A stretch of 34,164 bases of DNA from contig JBMYYR010000020.1 in assembly GCA_049609625.1 (NCBI GenBank), positions 1-34,164 on the forward strand, read 5' to 3'. The translations under genes were made by a program, and so were the position numbers. The notes under the pieces were generated by a model. The model saw nothing but the letters and a program-made list of their open reading frames with translations, ran no database searches and had not been told where the DNA came from. Of the stretch, positions 25,052 through 32,886 are shown in pieces. Within the stretch, counting starts at the first letter, position 1. The number at the start of each line of letters is the position of its first letter. The stretch comes from JBMYYR01 sp049609625. GTDB lineage: Bacteria > Bacteroidota > Bacteroidia > Flavobacteriales > CAJXXR01.

Positions 25052-26270
25052 TATAAATACTATCTTCTTTTGATTCTTTAATGTCTTGTAAATCCTTTAG
25101 AACAGTTTCTTGCATCAACTTAAATGCTCTGGAAGTTAACTTCAATTCTTTACGTACTATTTTCTCAAACTCGTTTTTAAGACCTAATAATTCCGCAATC
25201 TCCAAAGAATGCCCTAATGGAACGCCTTCCATAGCCTCATCTACTTTAGCAAAATCTAAAAGCACATAAGACAAGAAATTCTTTACCGATGGCTTACTGC
25301 GTTCTATTTTCTCAACAAGATTGTCTACCTTAAGTTCCTCAGGCTTTCTATAAAATGAATTAAAGTATTGATTGCATAAATTTACAACAGCTGAACTATT
25401 CATCCATTTTGGCTTTACCACTAATTGAAGCAATTCATGGGTAAGATTTTGCATGTCATGTTGTTCAAAAATATCTAAACTATCTAAATCCAAATCTCCC
25501 TGAATCATAGCTTCTACATTCTCAAAATAGGTCTTGCTTTGATTTGCTCTTAGTTGTAGAGCAACACTTCTAATATAAGATTCTGGATGACTGTTGTCTA
25601 GAGTTGATTCCTTGTCTCTGTTTAAAATTTCTTTTGCTTGTTGCAAATAACTATCTGCATTCACTTGTGTGAGTCCTGTATTCAGTTTTACTAAAGTTCT
25701 TATAACAACCTTATGGTCTTTACATACATGAAGAGCTCCTGCATCACAAAATAATTCCATATATAATTGAAAAATTCGAGCAGTTTCAATTATGGCATTT
25801 TCACTTCTGCTGTCATTGGCAAGTGCCAAAATAATTCTTTGCGTATTTTCGTATTCTTCGTTTTCAATTTTATAGAATAAATAATGACTCAGTTCATGTG
25901 CAATTAAAGCTTTTAGTTCTTCTTTGGAAAGCAAAGAAAGGACTCCTCCAGAAAACACAATATGTGCTTCTTTTTCCACTATAATTATTCCTGCATTTAA
26001 TTGGACGCTATTATGTTCTTGGTAATAAGTTACCTGCGTATCAATTGCCAAAGACGCACAGACCTCTTTTGTTGTAGAATACAATTCCTCATTCGAATTT
26101 TCATCCAAGCGATAGGTGTTTTTTAGAAGTTCCGATTTTAGTTCTTCTATCTGCTCTTCTTTAATATTTTTTTGAGCAAACCATTCCCACGTTTTGCTTC
26201 TGCTTTTGAAGTGATCTCTTAGCTTTTTATGGTACGTAAAAGGTTGTAATGCAAAGTTGTTATTTTCCAC
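25044..26270 (-). CDS. Soluble M48-like zinc metallopeptidase, partner of the helicase-nuclease
   Basis: A 408-residue protein with the zinc motif HELSH (His125, Glu126, His129, inside LKALIAHELSHYLFYKI) and a likely third ligand Glu172 in MELFCDAGALHVC, the E-x-x-x-D arrangement of M48 peptidases. The block before it (QLNAGIIIVEKEAHIVFSGGVLSLLSKEELKALIAHE) is the standard M48 strand-helix lead-in. Unlike HtpX or Ste24 it has no membrane segments or signal peptide, so it should act in the cytosol. The roughly 200 residues after the active site are helical and unrecognised and may bind the partner. It is the first gene of a two-gene unit; its TGA overlaps the helicase start (ATGATTGA, 8 nt). 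The catalytic residues look intact. The substrate is unknown. Confidence 0.85.
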   Translation of the reverse strand: MENNNFALQPFTYHKKLRDHFKSRSKTWEWFAQKNIKEEQIEELKSELLKNTYRLDENSNEELYSTTKEVCASLAIDTQVTYYQEHNSVQLNAGIIIVEKEAHIVFSGGVLSLLSKEELKALIAHELSHYLFYKIENEEYENTQRIILALANDSRSENAIIETARIFQLYMELFCDAGALHVCKDHKVVIRTLVKLNTGLTQVNADSYLQQAKEILNRDKESTLDNSHPESYIRSVALQLRANQSKTYFENVEAMIQGDLDLDSLDIFEQHDMQNLTHELLQLVVKPKWMNSSAVVNLCNQYFNSFYRKPEELKVDNLVEKIERSKPSVKNFLSYVLLDFAKVDEAMEGVPLGHSLEIAELLGLKNEFEKIVRKELKLTSRAFKLMQETVLKDLQDIKESKEDSIYND

Positions 26271-26412
26271 AGTTGTGTTCTTTTTGGATACAAATTTTAA
26301 ATGACACCTAAAATAGAATAAGATGTTGGATTATTCTAATCTTTAATTATTATATCTGTAAAACTCTCTATTTTTAAAGCTCAATGTTTTACATATATTT
26401 AATAATTAGTGA

Positions 26413-26451
26413 GTGTAATGATTCTAATTTCTTGAATTAATTTCATTACAC
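26413..26451. repeat. Imperfect inverted repeat (17-bp arms, 5-nt loop)
   Basis: The left arm GTGTAATGATTCTAATT and right arm AATTAATTTCATTACAC pair at 9 outer and 5 inner positions, with a 3-bp mismatch between and loop TCTTG. It lies about 197 nt after the pepP stop and 143 nt before the M48-like start on the minus strand. It could be an operator or an mRNA hairpin; no T-run follows on either strand, so an intrinsic terminator is less likely. Confidence 0.5.
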
Positions 26452-26577
26452 AGAAATACACCAGCCTTTTCCAATATTTCCAAACTCACTTATTTTTCGC
26501 TCACTTTTCTTTGCAACTATTTCTTCCATTTGCTGTCTGGAAATAAAAAACTTGGTGTTTTTAAGTTTCGGAATAGA
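26446..26577 (-). pseudogene. Possible decayed coding remnant
   Basis: The minus strand is open from just after the in-frame TAA at 26578-26580 to a TAA at 26446-26448. From an ATG at 26527-26529 it would give 27 residues (MEEIVAKKSERKISEF, then GNIGKGWCISV). The same frame upstream of the TAA is open too (EDNIGNWIRVNSTIDCDNPASD) almost to the pepP stop. The composition looks protein-like, but the length is within chance and I recognise no family. Listed as a possible remnant only. Confidence 0.2.
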
Positions 26578-26647
26578 TTAATCGGAAGCTGGATTATCGC
26601 AATCTATAGTGCTATTTACACGAATCCAATTGCCAATATTATCTTCC

Positions 26648-27937
26648 TTAAGCCATCAACCGTTCAATCTCATCAATCTCTAAAGGAATAGAAGCCATCA
26701 AGTCCATAGGTTCGCCAGAGGCTTGAACAACAACGTCATTTTCTAATCTAATTCCAAGATTTTCTTCTGGAATATAAATTCCAGGTTCAACTGTGAACAC
26801 CATATTAGCTTCAATAGGTTTTGTCCAGCTACCAACATCATGAACATCCAAACCAATATAGTGTGATGTGCCATGCATAAAATAACGTTTGTAGGCAGGC
26901 CAATTCGGATCTTGATTGGCAATATCTTCTTTTGTAATCAGTTTTAAATCAATAAGTTCCTTTTCCATTAATTGACCAACCTCAACATGGTATTCATTGA
27001 GTAAAGTGCCTGGAACAAGTAATTTGGTTGCTGCTTTCATCACCCTCAACACCGCCGAATACACTTCTTTTTGGCGTGGCGTAAATTTCCCATTAGCAGG
27101 AATACAACGTGTCATATCCGAAGCATAGTTTGCGTATTCTGCGCCAACATCCAGCAAAATGACATCGCCGTCTTTACAAGGTTTGTCGTTTTCGATATAA
27201 TGCAACACGCAGGCACTTTCGCCCGAAGCCACAATGGGCGAATAGGCAAAGCCACGAGATCTGTTCCACAAAAATTCGTGTGTTAATTCCGCTTCTATTT
27301 CGTGTTCCGAAACACCAGGTTTTACAAAACTGAGTAATCTACGGAAGCCTTTTTCGGTAATTTCGCAGGCTTTTCTCATCAAGTCAATCTCGATAGGATG
27401 TTTCACCGAACGAATATAGTGCATAATAGGTGCCAACCTATGATACTGATGCAGAGGGAACTCGGATTGCATACGTTTAACAAAACGTGCATTTCGAGTT
27501 TCGACTTCTACATGCGCTCTCAAATGTTCGTTGCTGTTCAGATAAATAGAATCGGCCTCCAAAACCAAAGCCCGCATCACCGACTCAAACTGATCTAACC
27601 AATACACCGTTTCGATACCTGAAACTTCGGTAGCTTCGGCTTTGGTGAGTTTTGCACCTTCCCAAATGGCAATTTTTTCACTGGTTTCTTTCAGAAATAA
27701 AATTTCTTTGTGTTTGGCTTGAAAACAATCAGGAAAAACAATCAAAATCGATTCTTCTTGATCGACGCCAGAAAGGTGAAATAAATCTGCATTTTGTTTC
27801 AGATTCAGATGTCCATCGGCATTTGTGGGCATAATGTCATTGGAATGTACAATGGCAATAGCGCCAGATTTCATGCGTTCGCTAAGGCGTTTTCTGTTGT
27901 CGATAAACAGTTCGGAAGAGATTTGATCGTATTTCAT
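26648..27937 (-). CDS. pepP: Xaa-Pro aminopeptidase (M24B), PepP-like
   Basis: A 429-residue dimanganese peptidase removing N-terminal residues before proline. The N-terminal AMP_N domain is clear (RRKRL-like SERMKSGAIAIVHSND and DLFHLSGVDQEESIL). The metal site is complete in the C-terminal pita-bread domain: VILLDVGAEYANYASDMTR (two Asp), FMHGTSHYIGLDVHDVG (His), VFTVEPGIYI (Glu) and GIRLENDVVV (Glu). The frame is open to 28012, but those 25 codons lie in the upstream gene and are not like the family; ATG at 27937, 11 nt after the upstream stop, gives the usual N-terminus MKYDQISSELF. Last gene of a five-gene minus-strand run. Confidence 0.93.
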   Translation of the reverse strand: MKYDQISSELFIDNRKRLSERMKSGAIAIVHSNDIMPTNADGHLNLKQNADLFHLSGVDQEESILIVFPDCFQAKHKEILFLKETSEKIAIWEGAKLTKAEATEVSGIETVYWLDQFESVMRALVLEADSIYLNSNEHLRAHVEVETRNARFVKRMQSEFPLHQYHRLAPIMHYIRSVKHPIEIDLMRKACEITEKGFRRLLSFVKPGVSEHEIEAELTHEFLWNRSRGFAYSPIVASGESACVLHYIENDKPCKDGDVILLDVGAEYANYASDMTRCIPANGKFTPRQKEVYSAVLRVMKAATKLLVPGTLLNEYHVEVGQLMEKELIDLKLITKEDIANQDPNWPAYKRYFMHGTSHYIGLDVHDVGSWTKPIEANMVFTVEPGIYIPEENLGIRLENDVVVQASGEPMDLMASIPLEIDEIERLMA

Positions 27938-27948
27938 GAGATTGGATT

Positions 27949-28521
27949 TTAGTTCGACATTAAGTCGATAAGTTCTTGTTCTAAGTCTTGATTTTTGTTC
28001 AGCGCATACCATTTATGCAAGTCTTCGGCGTAGGGCGTTTCATCGGCTTTGTGTTGCATCACAAGCTCTTGAGCTGCCTTTGGGCGTGGTCCCCAAGTAT
28101 TCAAATAGCTTTCGCTAGAGGGTTGATAACGAATAAGTTTCGGGATAGATCTTCCGCCATTCGTTAGGAATTTATCCATCAGCTCTAAGTTTTCATCTCT
28201 ATACAAAATATGCAATTCGATGAGCTCAGACTGTTCTGCAATTTTAGCTAATTGAGCAATATTTTGAGCCGCATCGCCACACCAAGCTTCTGTCAAAACA
28301 ATCCAAAGTTCTTTTTCAGAAAGCTGATTTACAGCGTCTAAGATGGCTTGAGAGGGTTTGTAAATTTTTGACCACTTTTTAACGCGTTTATAATTCAAAT
28401 GCGTGTATTCAATCAGCATTTCGCTTTGGTTTTCACCTGAGGTTGTGCCTGATTCTGAATGTTGTTTTAAAGCTTCGAAGTAGGCTTCAAAACTAATGCT
28501 GTTATTAAGATTTGGTTTCAT
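27949..28521 (-). CDS. Thioredoxin-family protein with a single active-site cysteine
   Basis: A 190-residue cytosolic protein. Residues 70-145 have the thioredoxin-fold pattern: a strand IVLTEAWCGDAA with WCGD (Trp80, Cys81, Asp83), later the cis-Pro loop in SIPKLIRY, and no signal peptide. The second Cys of the usual CxxC is absent (Cys-Gly-Asp-Ala), as in other members of this thioredoxin-like family in Flavobacteriia, so a simple disulfide exchange cycle is unlikely. The start overlaps the end of the CPBP gene by 17 nt, so the two are probably translationally coupled. Its role is unknown. Confidence 0.82.
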   Translation of the reverse strand: MKPNLNNSISFEAYFEALKQHSESGTTSGENQSEMLIEYTHLNYKRVKKWSKIYKPSQAILDAVNQLSEKELWIVLTEAWCGDAAQNIAQLAKIAEQSELIELHILYRDENLELMDKFLTNGGRSIPKLIRYQPSSESYLNTWGPRPKAAQELVMQHKADETPYAEDLHKWYALNKNQDLEQELIDLMSN

Positions 28522-29482
28522 AAGTTAGATGTTCTGGGTCTGGTAAAGGTTGAAAAAGATAGTGTATTGATGCAAAATTAAAACGTTTTTTGGCTATAAA
28601 GAAGAAAATCAAAGCCGAAATAGCCCAACTAACAAAGCCTAATAGCATATCAACGTCTTGACTCGTAAAAAGTGCGTAGGTATTAAGAGCAGAACCTTTA
28701 TAGGACATCAAAACACCACCAATGATATTATTGGCGGCATGATAACCCAAAGCTAATTCTAAACGATTATCGAGCGCAACAATAAGCGCCAAAAACACGC
28801 CAACAGAGCTATAATAAGCAAACATTATCCAAAAACCATAGGTCCCAACTTCTGGATTCGCCATGTGTAAACCTCCGAACAAAAATCCTGTAATCAGAAC
28901 AGCGACAATAGGTTGTCTAAAAAACGAACTGACAACTTGCATTAAATAGGAGCGAAAAATCAATTCTTCGGTTGAAGATTGGATGAATAGAAAAACCAGA
29001 GAGATCAAAATCCCAATAAAAAAATTGGTCGATAAGCCATTGTAAGTTACCGAATCTGCACCCGAAATAAAGAAATAATCGAGTACAAATACAGTAAGTT
29101 GGATGATTGTCCAGAGCGAAAATGCCCAAAAGATACGCTTCCAACTTATGGCTTTGTGTATGTTTATTAACCTGACAAACAAGTCTTTATGAATCATTTT
29201 AACAGCAAGCCAAAGTCCTAAGGCTGAGCCTAAAAAAGGTAAAGTAATCAACATCAAAACCAAATTGAGGTTCATCAATTCGCCACTCATCAACCGATTC
29301 ATATAGTTAGGGTCTATGCTGTTTTGGTTTGCCATGGTGTCCAAAAATTGCAAGGTTACAAGGGGTGTTAAAAACACCGCATTGCCCACCAAAACCAAAA
29401 GCAAGACCAGCAAAACGCCCCAAAGCGGAAGATGTCTGCCAATATGAAAGTTAAGAAAATGTGGTTTTGAAGCTGAGTTCAT
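28505..29482 (-). CDS. CPBP-family intramembrane glutamic protease (CAAX-prenyl-protease-like)
   Basis: A 325-residue inner-membrane protein with about eight hydrophobic segments. The CPBP (ABI) motifs are all present: EExxxR in SSTEELIFRSYLMQ (Glu172, Glu173, Arg177), the motif-2 His in FGGLHMANP (His206) and the third in GYHAANNIIGG (His248 and Asn252). These match the Rce1-like catalytic Glu/His set, so the enzyme looks active. Bacterial members have been linked to bacteriocin self-immunity or protein processing, but the substrate here is unknown. It follows the carboxylase beta gene after 3 nt and overlaps the thioredoxin-like gene by 17 nt. Confidence 0.88.
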   Translation of the reverse strand: MNSASKPHFLNFHIGRHLPLWGVLLVLLLVLVGNAVFLTPLVTLQFLDTMANQNSIDPNYMNRLMSGELMNLNLVLMLITLPFLGSALGLWLAVKMIHKDLFVRLINIHKAISWKRIFWAFSLWTIIQLTVFVLDYFFISGADSVTYNGLSTNFFIGILISLVFLFIQSSTEELIFRSYLMQVVSSFFRQPIVAVLITGFLFGGLHMANPEVGTYGFWIMFAYYSSVGVFLALIVALDNRLELALGYHAANNIIGGVLMSYKGSALNTYALFTSQDVDMLLGFVSWAISALIFFFIAKKRFNFASIHYLFQPLPDPEHLTYETKS

Positions 29483-29485
29483 TAG

Positions 29486-31024
29486 TTAAAGTGGAATATT
29501 ACTGTGTTTTTTCTTTGGAAGACTGACTACTTTGTTTTCCAACATTTTAAAGGCTTTGATTAGTGTATTTCGAGTGGCTGAAGGTTGAATCACATCATCC
29601 ACATAACCACGAGCGGCAGCGTTATATGGATTTGCAAACAAATCGGCATATTCAGCTTCTTTTTCTTTCCATTTTTGTTCTGGATTTTCGGCTGAAGCAA
29701 TTTCTTTTTTGAAAATAATTTCAGAAGCGCCTTTTGCGCCCATGACAGCAATTTCGGCACTTGGCCAAGCGTAATTCATATCCGCGCCAATGTGTTTAGA
29801 GTTCATCACATCATAAGCTCCACCATAAGCTTTTCGGGTAATTACGGTAATTCTTGGCACCGTAGCTTCCGAGAAAGCAAAAAGTAATTTGGCGCCGTGC
29901 GTAATGATTCCATTCCATTCCTGATCCGTTCCTGGTAAAAAGCCTGGTACATCCTCAAGAACTAAAAGTGGAATATTGAAACAATCGCAAAAACGAACAA
30001 AACGCGCCGCTTTTGTAGACGCTTCAATATTGAGTACTCCAGCTAAAAATGCAGGCTGGTTGGCAACTATTCCGACAGATTTTCCATCCAAACGTGCAAA
30101 ACCAACGACAATATTTTCAGCATAATCTTTATGCACTTCCATAAACGAATCGCCATCAACAAGTGTAGAAATCACGTCTTTGATGTCATAAGGCGTATTC
30201 GGATTTGGCGGAATAATTTCATCTAAAGTAGATTGATCGGCAACCGAACCTGAAGCTTGCTCTGGAGCTGAATCTTCGCAATTCTGTGGCATATACGACA
30301 GTAAAACCTTCAATTGATTGATGGCTGCCACTTCATTTGCGGCCGTAAAATGCGCCACACCAGATTTGCTCGAATGTGTGGAAGCTCCACCCAATTCTTC
30401 GGCACTAACTTCTTCGTGCGTTACGGTTTTTACCACATTTGGTCCTGTAACAAACATATAGGAGGTGTTTTCCACCATCATAATGAAATCGGTCAAGGCT
30501 GGAGAATAGACAGCACCACCAGCGCAAGGGCCCATAATCAAAGAAATTTGAGGAATAACACCACTGGCTTTCGTGTTTCGATAAAAAATATCGGCATAGC
30601 CACCCAAAGACACCACGCCTTCCTGAATCCTGGCACCTCCAGAATCATTCAAACCAATGACAGGAGCTCCATTTTCCATCGCTAAATCCATAATGCGGCA
30701 GATTTTCTGAGCATGAGCTTCGGCTAAAGAGCCTCCCATTACCGTAAAATCTTGAGCAAAGGCATAAATTAATCGCCCCGAAACATAGCCATAGCCTGTA
30801 ACAACGCCATCGCCTAATACTTTTTGTTTATCGAGTCCGAAGTTGGTTGATCGATGCGTAACCAACATGCCAATTTCTTCAAAACTGTCTTCATCAAACA
30901 AAAAATGAAGCCGTTCTCTGGCGGTTAATTTTCCTTTTTTATGCTGAGACTCAATGCGTTTTTCTCCTCCACCCAATTTGGCTTCGGCTTTCATTTTGTT
31001 GAGTTGTTCTAATTTTGCTTTCAT
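29486..31024 (-). CDS. Acyl-CoA carboxylase beta subunit (propionyl-/methylmalonyl-CoA carboxyltransferase)
   Basis: A 512-residue carboxyltransferase of the crotonase fold. The acyl-CoA-binding and oxyanion blocks are clear: LTARERLHFLFDEDSFEEIG, GLNDSGGARIQEGV, LIMGPCAGGAVYSPALTDFIMM, LVLEDVPGFLPGTDQE and GAKLLFAFSEATVPRITVITRKAYGGAY. The pattern is that of the PccB/MmdA type rather than the two-subunit AccA/AccD. A TTG at 31034-31036 extends the frame, but ATG at 31022-31024 (starting MKAKLEQLNKMKAE) gives the usual N-terminus and is preferred; it lies 4 nt after the stop of the biotin-carrier gene. Together they would carboxylate a short-chain acyl-CoA, with the biotin carboxylase supplied from elsewhere. 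Confidence 0.93.
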   Translation of the reverse strand: MKAKLEQLNKMKAEAKLGGGEKRIESQHKKGKLTARERLHFLFDEDSFEEIGMLVTHRSTNFGLDKQKVLGDGVVTGYGYVSGRLIYAFAQDFTVMGGSLAEAHAQKICRIMDLAMENGAPVIGLNDSGGARIQEGVVSLGGYADIFYRNTKASGVIPQISLIMGPCAGGAVYSPALTDFIMMVENTSYMFVTGPNVVKTVTHEEVSAEELGGASTHSSKSGVAHFTAANEVAAINQLKVLLSYMPQNCEDSAPEQASGSVADQSTLDEIIPPNPNTPYDIKDVISTLVDGDSFMEVHKDYAENIVVGFARLDGKSVGIVANQPAFLAGVLNIEASTKAARFVRFCDCFNIPLLVLEDVPGFLPGTDQEWNGIITHGAKLLFAFSEATVPRITVITRKAYGGAYDVMNSKHIGADMNYAWPSAEIAVMGAKGASEIIFKKEIASAENPEQKWKEKEAEYADLFANPYNAAARGYVDDVIQPSATRNTLIKAFKMLENKVVSLPKKKHSNIPL

Positions 31025-31028
31025 GATT

Positions 31029-31529
31029 TTATTCAAATTCTATCAAAAGTTGTTTCTTTTCTACGGCTTGTCCAATCTCCACTTTTATCGACTTAATCGT
31101 CTGATCTGATGGGGATTTTATGATGTTTTCCATCTTCATGGCTTCCAAAACTAAAAGGGGATCTCCTTTTTTGACTTCATCGCCAACTTGAACACGGATA
31201 TCGATAATCAGACCTGGCATTTGAGCTTTGTAATCATTGTCTTTTTTGGCCGCCATAGACGACATCCCCAACTGCTCAAGCAAAGTATCAAACTTATCTT
31301 TTAGCTCCACATCATACACATTTCCATTGACTTGGATGCGTGCCGTTTTGGCGGTTTTGTCCAATTCTATCACTTCAACTTGGTAGCCTTTGTGGTTTCG
31401 GATGATATGAAATCCTGTAGAACCCGAAGGAATGCTGTCGAGGCTAACTTGCTTACCGTCAAGAGTGAAATCGCCTGAAGCGTTTTGTTCTATCTGATAA
31501 CTTTTGTCCTTTATTTTTGCTGTAAACAT
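31029..31529 (-). CDS. Biotin carboxyl-carrier protein of the acyl-CoA carboxylase
   Basis: A 166-residue protein. The C-terminal biotinyl domain has the attachment motif LEAMKMEN with target Lys132, followed by VKKGDP-like turns typical of the fold. The first 90 residues form a beta-rich N-terminal domain (VNGNVYDVELKDK), and an Ala/Met/Lys linker joins the two. This is the stand-alone carrier of Bacteroidota propionyl-/methylmalonyl-CoA carboxylases rather than AccB of fatty-acid synthesis. It is the first gene of the five-gene minus-strand operon and is followed 4 nt later by the carboxyltransferase. A promoter match lies 26 nt upstream. Confidence 0.9.
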   Translation of the reverse strand: MFTAKIKDKSYQIEQNASGDFTLDGKQVSLDSIPSGSTGFHIIRNHKGYQVEVIELDKTAKTARIQVNGNVYDVELKDKFDTLLEQLGMSSMAAKKDNDYKAQMPGLIIDIRVQVGDEVKKGDPLLVLEAMKMENIIKSPSDQTIKSIKVEIGQAVEKKQLLIEFE

Positions 31530-31554
31530 AGCTATGCTTTTTTTTCAGTGTCAA

Positions 31555-31562
31555 CAAAAGTA
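31555..31562 (-). promoter_or_regulatory. Bacteroidota-type -7 element of the biotin-carrier/carboxylase operon
   Basis: The minus strand reads TACTTTTG, an exact TAnnTTTG match, 26 nt before the ATG at 31529. No -33 TTG was seen. An A/T palindrome (31566-31592) covers the place where it would be. Confidence 0.5.
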
Positions 31563-31565
31563 AGG

Positions 31566-31592
31566 TTTTTTTGGATTAAGAATCTAAAAAAA
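31566..31592. repeat. A/T-rich palindrome at the carboxylase-operon promoter
   Basis: A run of seven T, then GGATT, a 3-nt AAG centre, then AATCT and seven A: 11 of 12 arm positions pair. It lies directly upstream of the -7 element. It could be an operator, an UP-like element or a bidirectional terminator-like hairpin; the last is unlikely because no gene ends here. Confidence 0.35.
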
Positions 31593-31780
31593 TAGAGTCA
31601 AAAGATGGTATTTTTTGTTTTTTATGACGAATCTCGTGCTCGCAAAGCAACAAAGTGGACATCTTGAAAAAAACAACTGCGTTATAATTCAAAAAAATAT
31701 GTAAATTGCCCCTGAAACAATCGGTAAAAAAAGCCAGCTAAACATTCCTTAAATTCATCCACTTATCCAAAATAAACACT

Positions 31781-32842
31781 GTGCAAACGAAAACCAATCT
31801 ACTCTTCCGAACCTTTGTCTTTATCACTCTACTTCTAACACTTTTTGCTTGTCAGAGCGAAGTTGATGCGCCAAAACCAAAGGAAAAACATCAAGCTAGT
31901 GAACACAATTCTGGTCAAGAAACAAAGCAAACAAAACTTCAAGAATTGACCCAAAAACTAGCTCAAGATAGCCTTTCTGCTGCCTTGTATGTTGAACGTG
32001 CGCAAGAATATGTACAGCAAAACTCGGGCTTGAAAGCTTATTTAGATTTGCAAAAAGCGGTGGACTTAGAGCCCAAAAACGAACTGTATTTATTGGCTTT
32101 GGGCAATGCGGCCTTTAGAGTAAACAAAACGCGAGCGTCTAAAGAGGCTTGGGAAGCTTGTTTGGAGTTGAATGCCAGCAATGTGTCTTGCCGATTGAAA
32201 TTGGCCGAATTATTTTATTTTGTAAAAGACTACGAAACCTGTGTTGAGTTTTGTAATCAGGTGCTGAGTATCAATCCCGAAAAACCAAGTGCGGAACTCT
32301 ACAAGGGCTTGTCGTTTATGGAAACAGGCGACACCACAAAAGCCATCAGAAGTCTACAAAAAGCTATCGAAATAGAACCAGATTTTACTAAAGCAATGGG
32401 TGTTTTGGCTGAGCTTTATGCCTCGCAAAACGATCCCTTGGCTTTGGATTATTACAACTTGATGCTGACTAAAGATAGTACACGAACAGACGTTTTGTTC
32501 AACAAAGCATATTATTATCAACAAACCAATCAATTCGACTTGGCTATGACGTTTTATGAGCAAGCTTATGCGATCAACCCGAGTTTTTTGGGTCTGAATT
32601 ATAATATAGGCTATTTATATTCGCTCAAAAAAGACTACGACAAAGCGATTGAATTTTTCACGAAAGGTCTTGATTCTCATGCAAATAATTCAAATCATTC
32701 AAGTAAAAATTATTTTGCAAGAGCCTATATGTATGAGCTTTTGGGCAATATTGGCAAGGCAGAAAGTGATTACAAATCAACCTTGATGCTGAATCCCAAA
32801 TACAGTCCAGCTCAAGAAGCTCTAAATCGCATAAAAAAATAG
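31781..32842 (+). CDS. TPR-repeat lipoprotein
   Basis: A 353-residue protein with signal peptide and lipobox LFAC (Cys24), followed by a Ser/Glu/Lys/Gln-rich linker (about 25-55) and about seven tetratricopeptide repeats to the C-terminus (for example PEKPSAELYKGLSFMETGD, then TTKAIRSLQKAIEIEPDF and PKYSPAQEALNRIKK). TPR lipoproteins are usually scaffolds on the periplasmic face of the outer membrane; no catalytic domain is seen. The start is GTG at 31781, the only plausible start before the signal peptide. It ends just before the next lipoprotein gene, so they may share a transcript. Confidence 0.85.
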   Translation: MQTKTNLLFRTFVFITLLLTLFACQSEVDAPKPKEKHQASEHNSGQETKQTKLQELTQKLAQDSLSAALYVERAQEYVQQNSGLKAYLDLQKAVDLEPKNELYLLALGNAAFRVNKTRASKEAWEACLELNASNVSCRLKLAELFYFVKDYETCVEFCNQVLSINPEKPSAELYKGLSFMETGDTTKAIRSLQKAIEIEPDFTKAMGVLAELYASQNDPLALDYYNLMLTKDSTRTDVLFNKAYYYQQTNQFDLAMTFYEQAYAINPSFLGLNYNIGYLYSLKKDYDKAIEFFTKGLDSHANNSNHSSKNYFARAYMYELLGNIGKAESDYKSTLMLNPKYSPAQEALNRIKK

Positions 32843-32886
32843 TGTACCTTAGCTTCCTAAAAAAACATTTAATTTTTTCTCAGAAT

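Larger units (their letters stand above)
26271..26647. other. Gene-free stretch between the M48/helicase unit and pepP
   Basis: 377 nt, very AT-rich, between the M48-like start (26270, minus) and the stop of the aminopeptidase (26648, minus). It holds an imperfect inverted repeat (26413-26451) and a decayed-looking minus-strand frame (26446-26577). I see no intact gene, tRNA or exact -7 element. The promoter of the M48/helicase unit should be here; the nearest match is TAAAATTTG on the minus strand around 26300, which has one base too many in the spacer. Confidence 0.6.

Noticed and set aside
27938..28012. Upstream extension of the aminopeptidase frame
   Set aside because: It overlaps the thioredoxin-like gene and lacks the AMP_N start; ATG 27937 is the natural start.
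30314..30685. 123-codon plus-strand frame inside the carboxylase beta gene
   Set aside because: Antisense shadow of a highly conserved enzyme; composition rich in His and Arg, typical of such shadows.
31025..31036. TTG start for the carboxylase beta subunit
   Set aside because: ATG four codons later is a normal start just after the upstream stop and gives the usual N-terminus.
32842..32886. Longer GTG start for the unknown lipoprotein
   Set aside because: It would place 15 extra residues before a standard signal peptide; ATG 32887 fits lipoprotein export better.
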